A program made the position numbers and the translations under genes. DNA of 42,011 nucleotides from JALQXV01 sp051005235 (GTDB taxonomy: Bacteria; Patescibacteriota; Saccharimonadia; Saccharimonadales; 2-12-FULL-41-12): positions 1 through 42,011 of the forward strand of contig JBPCJO010000059.1 of NCBI GenBank assembly GCA_051005235.1, written 5' to 3'. Of this stretch, positions 1-7,311 are shown piece after piece. Each line of letters opens with the position of its first letter. Positions within the stretch are counted from its first letter, which is position 1. Below the pieces are notes generated by a model that worked only from the letters and a program-made list of their open reading frames with translations, did not search any database and was not told the DNA's origin.

Positions 1-1407
1 CACATGACCAGCCCCTTGCACGATTACTATATCCAAAAAGGCGAGATAACCAACGATTACTTGCATGGCTTATCGGCCATTAGGATGCTACGCGATCTCG
101 TCACCGAGTTTAGCCACACCACTGATGATACCGCTGTTTCGCTAACTGATTTTATCGCGTTTATTAGTATAAACCAACAAAACAACAGGGGTATTACCGA
201 CGAATCACCATTCGTGATTGAGGGCCGCTCAGTGGAGCTTTATACCGTGCACAAAGCCAAAGGTCTCGAATTTGACCAGGTCTTTATTGTTGATGCCGTC
301 GAAGACGCCTGGAAGCCGCGCATCGCCGGTCGCAAACCGCCCGCCAACTTACCACTGCAACCACCAGGTGAGCACGAAGACGATTACATACGCTTGCTCT
401 ATGTAGCCGCCACCCGCGCTAAACACTCCTTGTTCGTAACCTCCTACCAGTTTGACTCTTCCGGTAAAGACATATTGGCAACACCCTTTATTCGCCAAGC
501 TATCCCCGAAGCGACCGTCAGCCAGCAAACCGAAGTGTCTGTTGTTACAATTCTAGAGGAAAACTTGCGCTGGCCGCGCCTCAATAGCAAGGACGAGAAA
601 ACTCTGCTGCGCGGCAGGCTGACAAACTACAATTTAAGCGCCACTCATCTACTGACGTTCCTCGATGTCGCCAAGGCCGGTCCCCAAGTCTTTTTAGAGC
701 GCCACATCTTACGCTTGCCAACCGCAAAAACCGAACACATGGGCTTTGGCAACGCCATGCACTCCGCCATGCAGTTTGCCCAAAAACTGACTAACCAAGA
801 TAAATTTGCTGTCGAACCAATCTTGCAAGAATACGAGCGGGCCCTCCGTTTTGAGCATCTATTGCCAACTGATTATGAAAAATATCTTTTGCATGGACAA
901 GACACGCTGCGAAAGCTGTTTGAGGCAGAAAACTATAGGCTGCCAAAGGGCAGCTTGGCCGAACAGCAAATGAGGGATATACGCATACAAGAAGCCTGCC
1001 TAAGCGGTACCATCGACCGGATTGATGGGAGCGGCAACAGCGTGGTTATTGCCGACTACAAGACCGGCCAACCTCTGGCCAGCTTTACCACTCGTGACCA
1101 AACTAAGGCAATTAAGGCCTGGCGACATAAGTATCAACTGATTTTTTATGCACTGCTCCTTAAACAGCACCCGTCGTTTACAAATGTCACCGATATTGAC
1201 TGTCAAATGGTCTATTTAGAAGCCGAAACTGGCAAAGACTTAATACGAGATTACCAGCCGAGCAACCAAGAAATTGAACAGATGCAAGCATTGGTTCAAG
1301 TAGTCTGGAAAAAAGTGCTTAACCTCGAATTTCCGGATATAGCAAAATACCCGCCGGATATGACGGGCATTGCTGAATTTGAAGCTGATTTACTCGGTGA
1401 AGCCTAG
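1..1407 (+). CDS. UvrD/PcrA-type helicase with C-terminal PD-(D/E)XK nuclease, 5' partial
   Basis: The reading frame is open from the first base, so the N-terminal helicase half lies outside the window. The visible part contains superfamily 1 helicase motif V (VHKAKGLEFDQVFIVD) and motif VI (RLLYVAATRAK), typical of UvrD/Rep/AddA proteins. A C-terminal region starting near LSATHLLTFLDV follows, with the nuclease signature GTIDRID then VVIADYKTG at about base 1000-1065, matching the AddB/RecB-like PD-(D/E)XK fold. Such fusions process DNA ends in recombination and repair in the cytoplasm. The stop codon overlaps the convergent gene by 4 bp. The general class is secure; whether it acts alone or with an AddB-like partner cannot be seen. 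Confidence 0.9.
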   Translation, partial: HMTSPLHDYYIQKGEITNDYLHGLSAIRMLRDLVTEFSHTTDDTAVSLTDFIAFISINQQNNRGITDESPFVIEGRSVELYTVHKAKGLEFDQVFIVDAVEDAWKPRIAGRKPPANLPLQPPGEHEDDYIRLLYVAATRAKHSLFVTSYQFDSSGKDILATPFIRQAIPEATVSQQTEVSVVTILEENLRWPRLNSKDEKTLLRGRLTNYNLSATHLLTFLDVAKAGPQVFLERHILRLPTAKTEHMGFGNAMHSAMQFAQKLTNQDKFAVEPILQEYERALRFEHLLPTDYEKYLLHGQDTLRKLFEAENYRLPKGSLAEQQMRDIRIQEACLSGTIDRIDGSGNSVVIADYKTGQPLASFTTRDQTKAIKAWRHKYQLIFYALLLKQHPSFTNVTDIDCQMVYLEAETGKDLIRDYQPSNQEIEQMQALVQVVWKKVLNLEFPDIAKYPPDMTGIAEFEADLLGEA

Positions 1408-2435
1408 GCTTGCAGAGCGGCAAATTCGTGGGCTGAAAAATCAACCACATGACTGTCGCGATATACAAAATCAACCGGCAGGTCACCCTTGGTAAGCGTT
1501 GCGGCAGTTGCAAACGAGTAAATAAACATCGAGAGCAGGGCGTTCGTCCGGTCTTCTTCTGACTCAAACATCGTAGCGATACTGCGCATTCGAGGTACAT
1601 CAATTGCAAATACTTGGGCTTCGTCATTGGTCGAGTCACGAACAATCGCCTGATTAAACGTATGATCTTCGATATCGACATTAACCACTACGCGCACTTC
1701 TTTATGCTCACCAGTTAGTTCGGCTATCACCTTACCGTTATCGGCAATGTTTTCCATAACTTTTCGGCCGCTATAGGTTTCGACATTGATATTTTGGTAG
1801 TCATTAAATTCAGTGATATTCTCGTAAACAGCGTCAATCCGGTCGCGTAAACTAATGGCTTCGTCCTGGCTTGCAGCAATAGCCATAATCGAGTCGGTAA
1901 TTTGGGTACGAAATTCAACTGCTGAATTCCAGATCTCCGGGGCTGAGTCGATGGCGCCACATCCGCAGTTTTCTCCATGGGCATGATCGGCAGAGTGCGC
2001 GCCGTAATCACGACCGTTACGCTGGAACATAGACTGACTCTCGCCATATACGTCGGTGAGGCTTTCGTTGGCTACTTTACCCGTTCCGGCCAAGCCGGCT
2101 ACACCCATGGTAAGGCCGCCGCCAAATACTTTCATCCGATTAGCAGCTTTTTCGAGGATTTTACCGTCGACTAACAAACGTTTAGTTTTACGTCCGTCAG
2201 GACAGCCGTCAGAGGCATCATCAATCCGCTGCATATGGTCGGCCGGGTCAATAATTTCTGCTACTTGGGCAGTTACTTCTTCGGTAAGCGGATCGCTAGG
2301 GTCATTAATACGATTCTGGACAGAGATCTGCCCTTTGCCGTAGCCAAGGCCTTCCGGCGCAATGGTAATCATTTTATTTACTTCTTCAAATTTTTCATCC
2401 ATATCATACATAGGTATAAAACTTTCACTAGTCAT
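1404..2435 (-). CDS. Possible cadmium/beta-class carbonic-anhydrase-like protein (343 aa)
   Basis: Soluble protein of 343 residues without signal peptide or membrane segment. Near residue 80 it has GCPDGR (C-x-D-G-R), and near residue 155 HAHGENCGCGAID. This pairing of a Cys-x-Asp-x-Arg element with a downstream His/Cys cluster resembles the metal site of beta- and cadmium-type (CDCA) carbonic anhydrases, which hydrate CO2 with a Cys/His/Cys-bound metal. The assignment rests only on these motifs and remembered similarity of CPR proteins to the CDCA family, so it is tentative. Between the two motifs is a Gly-rich stretch (FGGGLTMGVAGLAGTGK). The C-terminal 150 residues match nothing I recognise. 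TATATA/GATAAT-like boxes lie just upstream of the ATG. Confidence 0.45.
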   Translation of the reverse strand: MTSESFIPMYDMDEKFEEVNKMITIAPEGLGYGKGQISVQNRINDPSDPLTEEVTAQVAEIIDPADHMQRIDDASDGCPDGRKTKRLLVDGKILEKAANRMKVFGGGLTMGVAGLAGTGKVANESLTDVYGESQSMFQRNGRDYGAHSADHAHGENCGCGAIDSAPEIWNSAVEFRTQITDSIMAIAASQDEAISLRDRIDAVYENITEFNDYQNINVETYSGRKVMENIADNGKVIAELTGEHKEVRVVVNVDIEDHTFNQAIVRDSTNDEAQVFAIDVPRMRSIATMFESEEDRTNALLSMFIYSFATAATLTKGDLPVDFVYRDSHVVDFSAHEFAALQA

Positions 2436-2561
2436 AGATTATCTCTTATATAGGGTACTTCTTTTAATTTTATATAGATTACTAAACAATAATAGGCCTC
2501 TTGCTAAAAATTATCAAGAACACGCTACATATAGTAGTATATAAATGTAAAGACGCTATAT

Positions 2562-2939
2562 ATGGAGAATTCCGGACTATCACCACATGAAGCCGAACAA
2601 CTGGTCAAAGTGCTGCCAGAAGTAACGGCTATCTCGCCTCCCGAGATGACCGAGGTGCGGGCGGGCATGATTCTAGCCTGGGTCGAAGTCCATAATCCAG
2701 CGCTGCAACTGGCTGTCAAAGATGCTTCGCGACAAATATACATATCGGTACTTGCCAATTCGGATATCGCCAAAGACGAGCGGGGTAATTTAGTGCTCAC
2801 CGACTATCAGCTTCGCGGCCTTATCGCCCAAGCGGCGTTTGCGGGTGCCGCCAGCGCCATCGAAAAAATAAGTGGTGCTCTGTCAGAAGTTAATAACTTA
2901 AAAAACTTATTCGCGCCTTCCGTGACACCAGAAGCTTAA
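2562..2939 (+). CDS. Hypothetical 125-aa soluble protein
   Basis: Not recognised. The ATG at 2562 follows an AT-rich stretch with TATA-like boxes, and no convincing Shine-Dalgarno is visible. The protein is acidic to neutral and Ala-rich, with amphipathic helices, no membrane segment and no cysteines. Residues 75-125 (DYQLRGLIAQAAFAGAASAIEKISGAL) look helical. It is divergent from the carbonic-anhydrase-like gene, sharing a 126-bp AT-rich promoter region. The composition and clean frame support a real gene; function is unknown. Confidence 0.6.
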   Translation: MENSGLSPHEAEQLVKVLPEVTAISPPEMTEVRAGMILAWVEVHNPALQLAVKDASRQIYISVLANSDIAKDERGNLVLTDYQLRGLIAQAAFAGAASAIEKISGALSEVNNLKNLFAPSVTPEA

Positions 2940-3022
2940 TAAGCCGATTTATACTTCCTTTCGGTAGTGAAAGCCAGCTTGGTAAATGTCAGATGGCGTT
3001 ATTGTGAGAGAGCGTATTGTTC

Positions 3023-3050
3023 GGTGCAGCTTGATGGACGAAGTTAGAAC
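3023..3050. repeat. 28-bp direct repeat, copy A
   Basis: Begins GGTGCAGCTT and ends ACGAAGTTAGAAC. It matches copy B at 3776-3803 at 24 of 28 positions in the same orientation. The pair brackets the CdiA-C-like nuclease gene and a short ORF, as expected for a small inserted or duplicated cassette. Confidence 0.6.
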
Positions 3051-3155
3051 TATTTTATTATCAGCAAGGTTACTGAGTTGGCATATTAAAAAAGAAGGTT
3101 CAGAACCTGCGTAATCCAACGCTGCCGAGCCTTCAATGCCTATAGTATATCAAAG

Positions 3156-3539
3156 CTATCTTGTGAGTTCAACAATTACTTTATTTTTCTCGATTAAGAT
3201 GAGACGGTTAATACTCTTTGCGAGTTTAAATTGGTGATTTAATTCGTTTCTAATTTTAGTGATATGAATTTTAGATCTACGCGCATCAAAAATAATGTTT
3301 TTCGACTGCTTTAGTCCGGTTTGTAACTGACGTTCTATATTATTCTTGCCAGTACCAGTTGGGCTCTTTAGTTCCCATCTGTCGCCTTGAATCAAAAAAT
3401 CTGGCGTTTTCTGGTTTGATCTTAGAATAAACTCAACATCTGCTTTGAAATAATCGGTAAGTAAATCGGCAGCTGATATTTCATACAGTGCAGGGAAGGG
3501 CTTTAGCCCAGCTGGAATAATAACTTTGAACTTTGCCAT
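3156..3539 (-). CDS. CdiA C-terminal-like (PD-(D/E)XK) nuclease domain protein
   Basis: A 127-residue protein that is essentially a single toxin domain. The core reads TPDFLIQGDRWELKSPTG, with D47, E56 and K58 forming a PD-(D/E)XK-like active site. It is followed by NIERQLQTGLKQSKNIIFD, the helix and strand typical of the CdiA-C tRNase-like family found at the C termini of contact-dependent inhibition toxins and some phage proteins. Here it has no secretion or delivery module and no signal peptide. It stands alone, with no recognisable adjacent immunity gene apart from the 152-residue unknown upstream. It could be an intracellular toxin, a phage remnant, or a defence nuclease. The family call is fairly secure; the target is unknown. 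Confidence 0.7.
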   Translation of the reverse strand: MAKFKVIIPAGLKPFPALYEISAADLLTDYFKADVEFILRSNQKTPDFLIQGDRWELKSPTGTGKNNIERQLQTGLKQSKNIIFDARRSKIHITKIRNELNHQFKLAKSINRLILIEKNKVIVELTR

Positions 3540-3616
3540 GCCTTAATATCGTAGCAAATAGGCGTAAATCTACTGTTGTAAATTAGTGTAGTTCAGGTAT
3601 TTGACTTCGCTCATAC

Positions 3617-3766
3617 TTACATTGACCGTATGTAATCGCCGACCAAATTAGCATCATTCGCTCTCATAACAGCAAACCTGACTCTATTTGGGACATCCTC
3701 AGTATTCTCTGCTAGTAAATTAAAGCTCTTTTTAATACCAAACTTCCTGATTCTACCGCGAAGCAT
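3617..3766 (-). CDS. Short 49-aa ORF, possibly a gene remnant
   Basis: ATG at 3766, stop at 3617; the product begins MLRGRIRKFGIKKSF and ends NLVGDYIRSM. The composition looks protein-like (basic N-terminus, plausible helices) and the frame is open for some codons before the ATG. It has no Shine-Dalgarno and lies between the nuclease gene and direct repeat B, in the same orientation as both neighbours. It could be the C-terminal remnant of a small alpha/beta protein or a real small protein such as an immunity factor. I do not recognise a family. Confidence 0.3.
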   Translation of the reverse strand: MLRGRIRKFGIKKSFNLLAENTEDVPNRVRFAVMRANDANLVGDYIRSM

Positions 3767-3775
3767 AACCGATTT

Positions 3776-3803
3776 GGTGCAGCTTAGTGCACGAAGTTAA
3801 AAC
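3776..3803. repeat. 28-bp direct repeat, copy B
   Basis: Partner of the repeat at 3023-3050 (24 of 28 identical, same orientation, 753 bp apart). In this copy GTGCA-GCTTAG-TGCAC also forms an inverted repeat. Confidence 0.6.
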
Positions 3804-3810
3804 CATGTTA

Positions 3811-4269
3811 CTAACTGCCCGGGGTAAAGCCACGTGGTGCTGAGTCTGAAAATTGCGCGTATTCGGCGTCTTCGATACTACGTGCTAAGAATACAAGGTC
3901 ATGACCAGAATCTACCGCATATTGCATCATCTCGTCGGAATTGTCAGGTTCCTGATATGTCGTTGCACCTTGAACGGGTGTGGCATCTTCAAACTTTAGT
4001 GTAATTTTTGGCTTGACGAAGCTCCAGTTAGCATTTTCGATATATTGATCGAATATTGACTCAACGTGACCAAGTCCCGGTACGTAGTCTTCAGCATATA
4101 AATAGTAAACACTATTTCCAATTAATAAACGCCACGTAAAAGAGTCGGGCGTTATGACTTCAAATCGTACGATCGCAATGTGTTCTGGTAGTTCCACATC
4201 AAAACGCTTCAAGGTCTCAAGAACAATGTCAAAGTTCGGACGATACTCAAAACTTCTTAACATCTCCAT
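3811..4269 (-). CDS. Hypothetical 152-aa protein
   Basis: Not recognised. Soluble, acidic, no signal peptide or membrane helix. Aromatic-rich beta-strand-like stretches (SFTWRLLIGNSVYYLYAEDY) alternate with acidic loops, and the C-terminal tail ends SDSAPRGFTPGS. The stop lies 7 bp from direct repeat B. It could be an immunity-type partner of the nuclease downstream in the same orientation, but 270 bp and a short ORF lie between them, so this is only a guess. Confidence 0.5.
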   Translation of the reverse strand: MEMLRSFEYRPNFDIVLETLKRFDVELPEHIAIVRFEVITPDSFTWRLLIGNSVYYLYAEDYVPGLGHVESIFDQYIENANWSFVKPKITLKFEDATPVQGATTYQEPDNSDEMMQYAVDSGHDLVFLARSIEDAEYAQFSDSAPRGFTPGS

Positions 4270-4346
4270 GCAATTATCATATCAGATAAGTCAGAACTTC
4301 TTGATCTCGACGGAAGTCCTGTGGAAAGAAAATATGAAATATGAGA

Positions 4347-4778
4347 TCAATACCGCTTTTTACTAGATTTTTTGAGCCCGGCCAGCTGCAAGCGCACTGC
4401 TTGGCGATCCATCATCGTCTGTGCGTCGGCTAACGACACGGCATCACCGGCCTTGGCTTTAAGCTCCTGAGCGCGCTTGAGGGCTGCTTGAGCGTCGTGT
4501 TCTACGACATTGTCCGGCGTATCAATTTCATCGACTAAGAGGCTAATTGTGTTGTTTAGCACTTCAACCGTACCATTGTAAACACCAACTTGTTCGCGGC
4601 TAGCATCGCTGTCGCTTTGTTTGTGGCGGATACTTAAAATACCCGGGGCAACCGCACCGAGCAGCGGGGCGTGGCCTTGGTTGATCGCAATCGTACCGGC
4701 GGTCGTCGGCACCATCAGCTCATAGATTTCTTGGTCAAGATGCCGCCCAGACAGCGTAATAAGATTTAAATGAATCAT
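4347..4778 (-). CDS. atpC: F1 ATP synthase epsilon subunit
   Basis: A 143-residue protein with the N-terminal beta-sandwich of epsilon (MIHLNLITLSGR, then GTIAINQGHAPLLGAVAPGILSI) and a C-terminal helical hairpin (AQAALKRAQELKAKAGD). Epsilon forms the central rotor foot with gamma and couples F1 to the c-ring. It is the last gene of the ATP synthase operon but is separated from atpD by vapB-vapC. Its ATG overlaps the vapC stop by 4 bp, so its translation is coupled to the toxin gene. Confidence 0.93.
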   Translation of the reverse strand: MIHLNLITLSGRHLDQEIYELMVPTTAGTIAINQGHAPLLGAVAPGILSIRHKQSDSDASREQVGVYNGTVEVLNNTISLLVDEIDTPDNVVEHDAQAALKRAQELKAKAGDAVSLADAQTMMDRQAVRLQLAGLKKSSKKRY

Positions 4779-5209
4779 TTGGATTGCTCCTTAAACGGGT
4801 TTACTATCTGTAGTTTACCAAATTTTTGGCCATCTTGGAGGTCTGCGCTGTAAAGTACATCACAATTTAGGTCTAGTGCTGCCTGCACGATTAGCGCGTC
4901 GTAGAAGCTGATCGAGGCATTAGCAAAAAGCTGGGCAGCACGCTCATAAAATTCAATTGATGGCAAATGCGCTAGCTTAGCTTGCAAAACATCTTGTAAT
5001 ACTGTTTGCAGGTCATTATCTTCTATAATTACACCTTTCTTAGTAAGCATAACGTTACAAAATTCACCAACAACCTGAGAACTAATGACCATTTTTTGGT
5101 CACTAAGTTCCTCAAAAATTAATTTTTTGGCTCTCTCATGTTTACGTTTATCGTGCCTGTCATAGGCATACACAATTATATTAGTATCAAGAAAAACAAC
5201 ATCTGCCAT
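4775..5209 (-). CDS. vapC: VapC-type PIN-domain ribonuclease toxin
   Basis: A 144-residue PIN domain. It has the first acidic residue in VVFLDTNIIVYAY (D8), the second in QVVGEFCNVM (E49), the third in SFYDALIVQAA (D104) and a late acidic pair (SADLQDG, D123/D126). These are the metal-binding residues of VapC endoribonucleases, which cleave tRNA or rRNA when the antitoxin is lost. It lies 3 bp downstream of the antitoxin gene. Its stop overlaps the atpC start, so the toxin sits inside the ATP synthase transcription unit. All catalytic acids are present, so it should be active. Confidence 0.9.
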   Translation of the reverse strand: MADVVFLDTNIIVYAYDRHDKRKHERAKKLIFEELSDQKMVISSQVVGEFCNVMLTKKGVIIEDNDLQTVLQDVLQAKLAHLPSIEFYERAAQLFANASISFYDALIVQAALDLNCDVLYSADLQDGQKFGKLQIVNPFKEQSK

Positions 5210-5212
5210 AAG

Positions 5213-5452
5213 TTAGCGCTGGTTCATCTCTTCGCGTGTATATTTTCGATCAAGTTTAACGTAGTCAATCCGTTTAACGGATTCTTTGAACACTTTAAGA
5301 TCTTTAGTTCGTTGTTTGGACTCTTTTTTAGCAACCGAACTGTCTAACCACTCACGAAACAGCTGGTTGACCGTTTTATTTTCGCGACGGGCCAAATCCC
5401 GGAGGGTTTCAATTTTGTCTGCTTGAGCCGATAGGGTAATATTCTTCATCAT
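5213..5452 (-). CDS. vapB: VapB-type antitoxin (ribbon-helix-helix)
   Basis: Product MMKNITLSAQADKIETLRDLARRENKTVNQLFREWL continues with a charged C-terminal tail that would wrap the toxin. The N-terminal strand and helix pattern matches ribbon-helix-helix (CopG-like) antitoxins, which dimerise and bind operator DNA. A longer frame begins at 5491, but that codon lies inside the promoter -35 box. I therefore chose the tandem ATG at 5452/5449, about 10 nt after the -10 box, which makes the mRNA leaderless or nearly so. The palindromic operator just upstream fits autoregulation. Confidence 0.85.
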   Translation of the reverse strand: MMKNITLSAQADKIETLRDLARRENKTVNQLFREWLDSSVAKKESKQRTKDLKVFKESVKRIDYVKLDRKYTREEMNQR

Positions 5453-5461
5453 ACTGTTTTT

Positions 5462-5491
5462 AGTGTACACAGGCTTGTGTACACATGTCAA
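5462..5491 (-). promoter_or_regulatory. vapBC promoter with embedded palindromic operator
   Basis: On the minus strand TTGACA (5486-5491) is followed after 18 nt by TACACT (5462-5467). The spacer and -10 contain two copies of the self-complementary octamer GTGTACAC (5463-5470 and 5477-5484), 14 bp apart. This is the arrangement expected for a ribbon-helix-helix repressor blocking polymerase. Confidence 0.7.
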
Positions 5492-5494
5492 TAT

Positions 5495-6937
5495 TTACTT
5501 CTTAGCAGGCTTCGCAGTTTTATCACTTTTATCTGATTTATCAGAACTAGCAGACTTTTTCATGTCTTTAAGTGAGCCGAGCATGTAAAAGGCGGATTCT
5601 GGCTTATCGTCGTGTTTACCATCAATCACTTCTGCAAAGTCGGCAATTGTTTGTTTGAGCGACACATACTGGCCGACATTGCCGGTAAACTGTTCAGCCA
5701 CAAAGAAGGGTTGAGTCAAAAGGCGCTGTAAGCGGCGCGCACGGGCCACCGTCTGCTTGTCTTCGTCAGACAGCTCTTCCATGCCTAAAATGGCGATAAT
5801 GTCTTGTAGGTCCTTGTAGCGTTGCAGGATGCGTTGCACCTCGCGGGCGACGCGGTAATGTTCTTCACCGACGATTTCAGGATCCATTAGGGTTGAGGAG
5901 CTGTCTAGCGGGTCAACTGCCGGGTACAAACCAAGCTCGGTGAGCGCCCGGTTCAACACTATGGTTGAGTCAAGGTGCGCAAAAGTGGTAGCCGGTGCCG
6001 GGTCAGTCAAGTCGTCAGCCGGAACGTAGACAGCCTGCACCGATGTAACGGAGCCCTTATTAGTCGACGTAATACGTTCTTGGAGCTGGCCCATCTCTTG
6101 TGCCAAGTTAGGCTGGTAACCGACTGCCGATGGCAAACGGCCAAGCAAAGCCGACACTTCTGAGCCAGCTTGGGTAAAACGAAAGATGTTATCGATAAAT
6201 AGCAGAACGTCTTTACCTTCGTCACGAAAGCCTTCGGCAATTGTTAATCCACTCAATGCGACGCGTAAACGGGCACCCGGCGGTTCATTCATCTGCCCAA
6301 AGACGAGGGAGGTTTTATCAAGCACGCCCGAGTCTTCCATTTCGTAGTAGAGGTCGTTGCCTTCACGGGTACGTTCACCAACCCCGGCAAACACCGATTG
6401 GCCACTGTGGAACTTCGCAATATTGTTAATTAACTCCTGGATAAGGACGGTTTTACCAACGCCAGCGCCACCAAAGAGGCCAACTTTACCACCCTTTGCC
6501 ATAGGCGCGATTAGATCGATAACCTTAATACCGGTTTCGAGAATCTCGATCTTGCCAGACTGCTCCGACAGGGCAGGCGGGTCACGATGAATCGGCGCCC
6601 GCTGTGAAAACTTGTCTGGCTTATTGTCGATCGGCTCACCGACGACGTTAAACATCCGTCCAAGCGTTTGGTTACCGATTGGCACACTAATCGGCGCACC
6701 TGTTGCCACCACGTCGGTGCCACGCTTTAAGCCGTCGGTACCACCGAGGGCAATCGCCCGCACGCTTGTCTCGCTGAGGTGTTGAGCGACTTCGAGCAAA
6801 AGCTTACGGTCTTTAATGTTTACTTCTAACGCGTCGTAAATCGCTGGCAATTTGCCGTTTTCAAACTCGGCGTCTATCACCACACCCACGACCTGCGTAA
6901 CCGTTCCGGTTACTTTATTCTTTACTGCTTCTGTCAT
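5495..6937 (-). CDS. atpD: F1 ATP synthase beta subunit
   Basis: A 480-residue catalytic subunit. Walker A is GGAGVGKT (156-163), followed by GERTREGNDL (187-196) with the catalytic Glu, then the DNIFRFTQAGSEVSALLGRLPSAVG region typical of beta. It hydrolyses or makes ATP at the alpha/beta interface. The C-terminus carries an unusual charged low-complexity tail (SASSDKSDKSDKTAKPAKK) beyond the usual end. A Shine-Dalgarno (AGGAG) precedes the ATG, which overlaps the stop of the upstream 124-aa ORF in a TAATG arrangement. Confidence 0.97.
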   Translation of the reverse strand: MTEAVKNKVTGTVTQVVGVVIDAEFENGKLPAIYDALEVNIKDRKLLLEVAQHLSETSVRAIALGGTDGLKRGTDVVATGAPISVPIGNQTLGRMFNVVGEPIDNKPDKFSQRAPIHRDPPALSEQSGKIEILETGIKVIDLIAPMAKGGKVGLFGGAGVGKTVLIQELINNIAKFHSGQSVFAGVGERTREGNDLYYEMEDSGVLDKTSLVFGQMNEPPGARLRVALSGLTIAEGFRDEGKDVLLFIDNIFRFTQAGSEVSALLGRLPSAVGYQPNLAQEMGQLQERITSTNKGSVTSVQAVYVPADDLTDPAPATTFAHLDSTIVLNRALTELGLYPAVDPLDSSSTLMDPEIVGEEHYRVAREVQRILQRYKDLQDIIAILGMEELSDEDKQTVARARRLQRLLTQPFFVAEQFTGNVGQYVSLKQTIADFAEVIDGKHDDKPESAFYMLGSLKDMKKSASSDKSDKSDKTAKPAKK

Positions 6938-7311
6938 TATAGTTCTCCTAATCTTTCTTCAATTGCTAATTGGTATTCTCCTGTTAAATCTGCCATAACT
7001 ACGCGCTGCAATCCTTTAAATCCTATAAACAGATAGGATGAGTGTTCTTCTTCATGAATTGCAGCCATGCTATCTACAGGGTTACCGTCTATATTTCCAT
7101 ATACTTCATCTTCAATATGCTCAAATTTACCTGGAGTCATAGCGTCAAACCTTATTGCCGATGCTGTCATTCGGAGAGAGTCCAACTCGCCTCGATTAAT
7201 AAATACACCTTCTGGGATTCCTCGGTATAGGTGAGTCTGTTTTTTTTCGAATCTTCCTAGCAAAAGTTCTGCCGCATCTGTGGGAGGTAACCCTTCATAT
7301 ATATTACTCAT
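6937..7311 (-). CDS. Hypothetical 124-aa protein embedded between atpG and atpD
   Basis: Not recognised. Soluble, acidic, no cysteines; begins MSNIYEGLPPTDAAELLLGRF. Its ATG overlaps the end of atpG by 4 bp and its stop overlaps the atpD start, so it is translationally coupled on both sides and made together with the F1 subunits. Canonical operons have no gene here. It could be a lineage-specific F1 assembly or inhibitory factor or a passenger. Function is inferred only from position. Confidence 0.7.
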   Translation of the reverse strand: MSNIYEGLPPTDAAELLLGRFEKKQTHLYRGIPEGVFINRGELDSLRMTASAIRFDAMTPGKFEHIEDEVYGNIDGNPVDSMAAIHEEEHSSYLFIGFKGLQRVVMADLTGEYQLAIEERLGEL

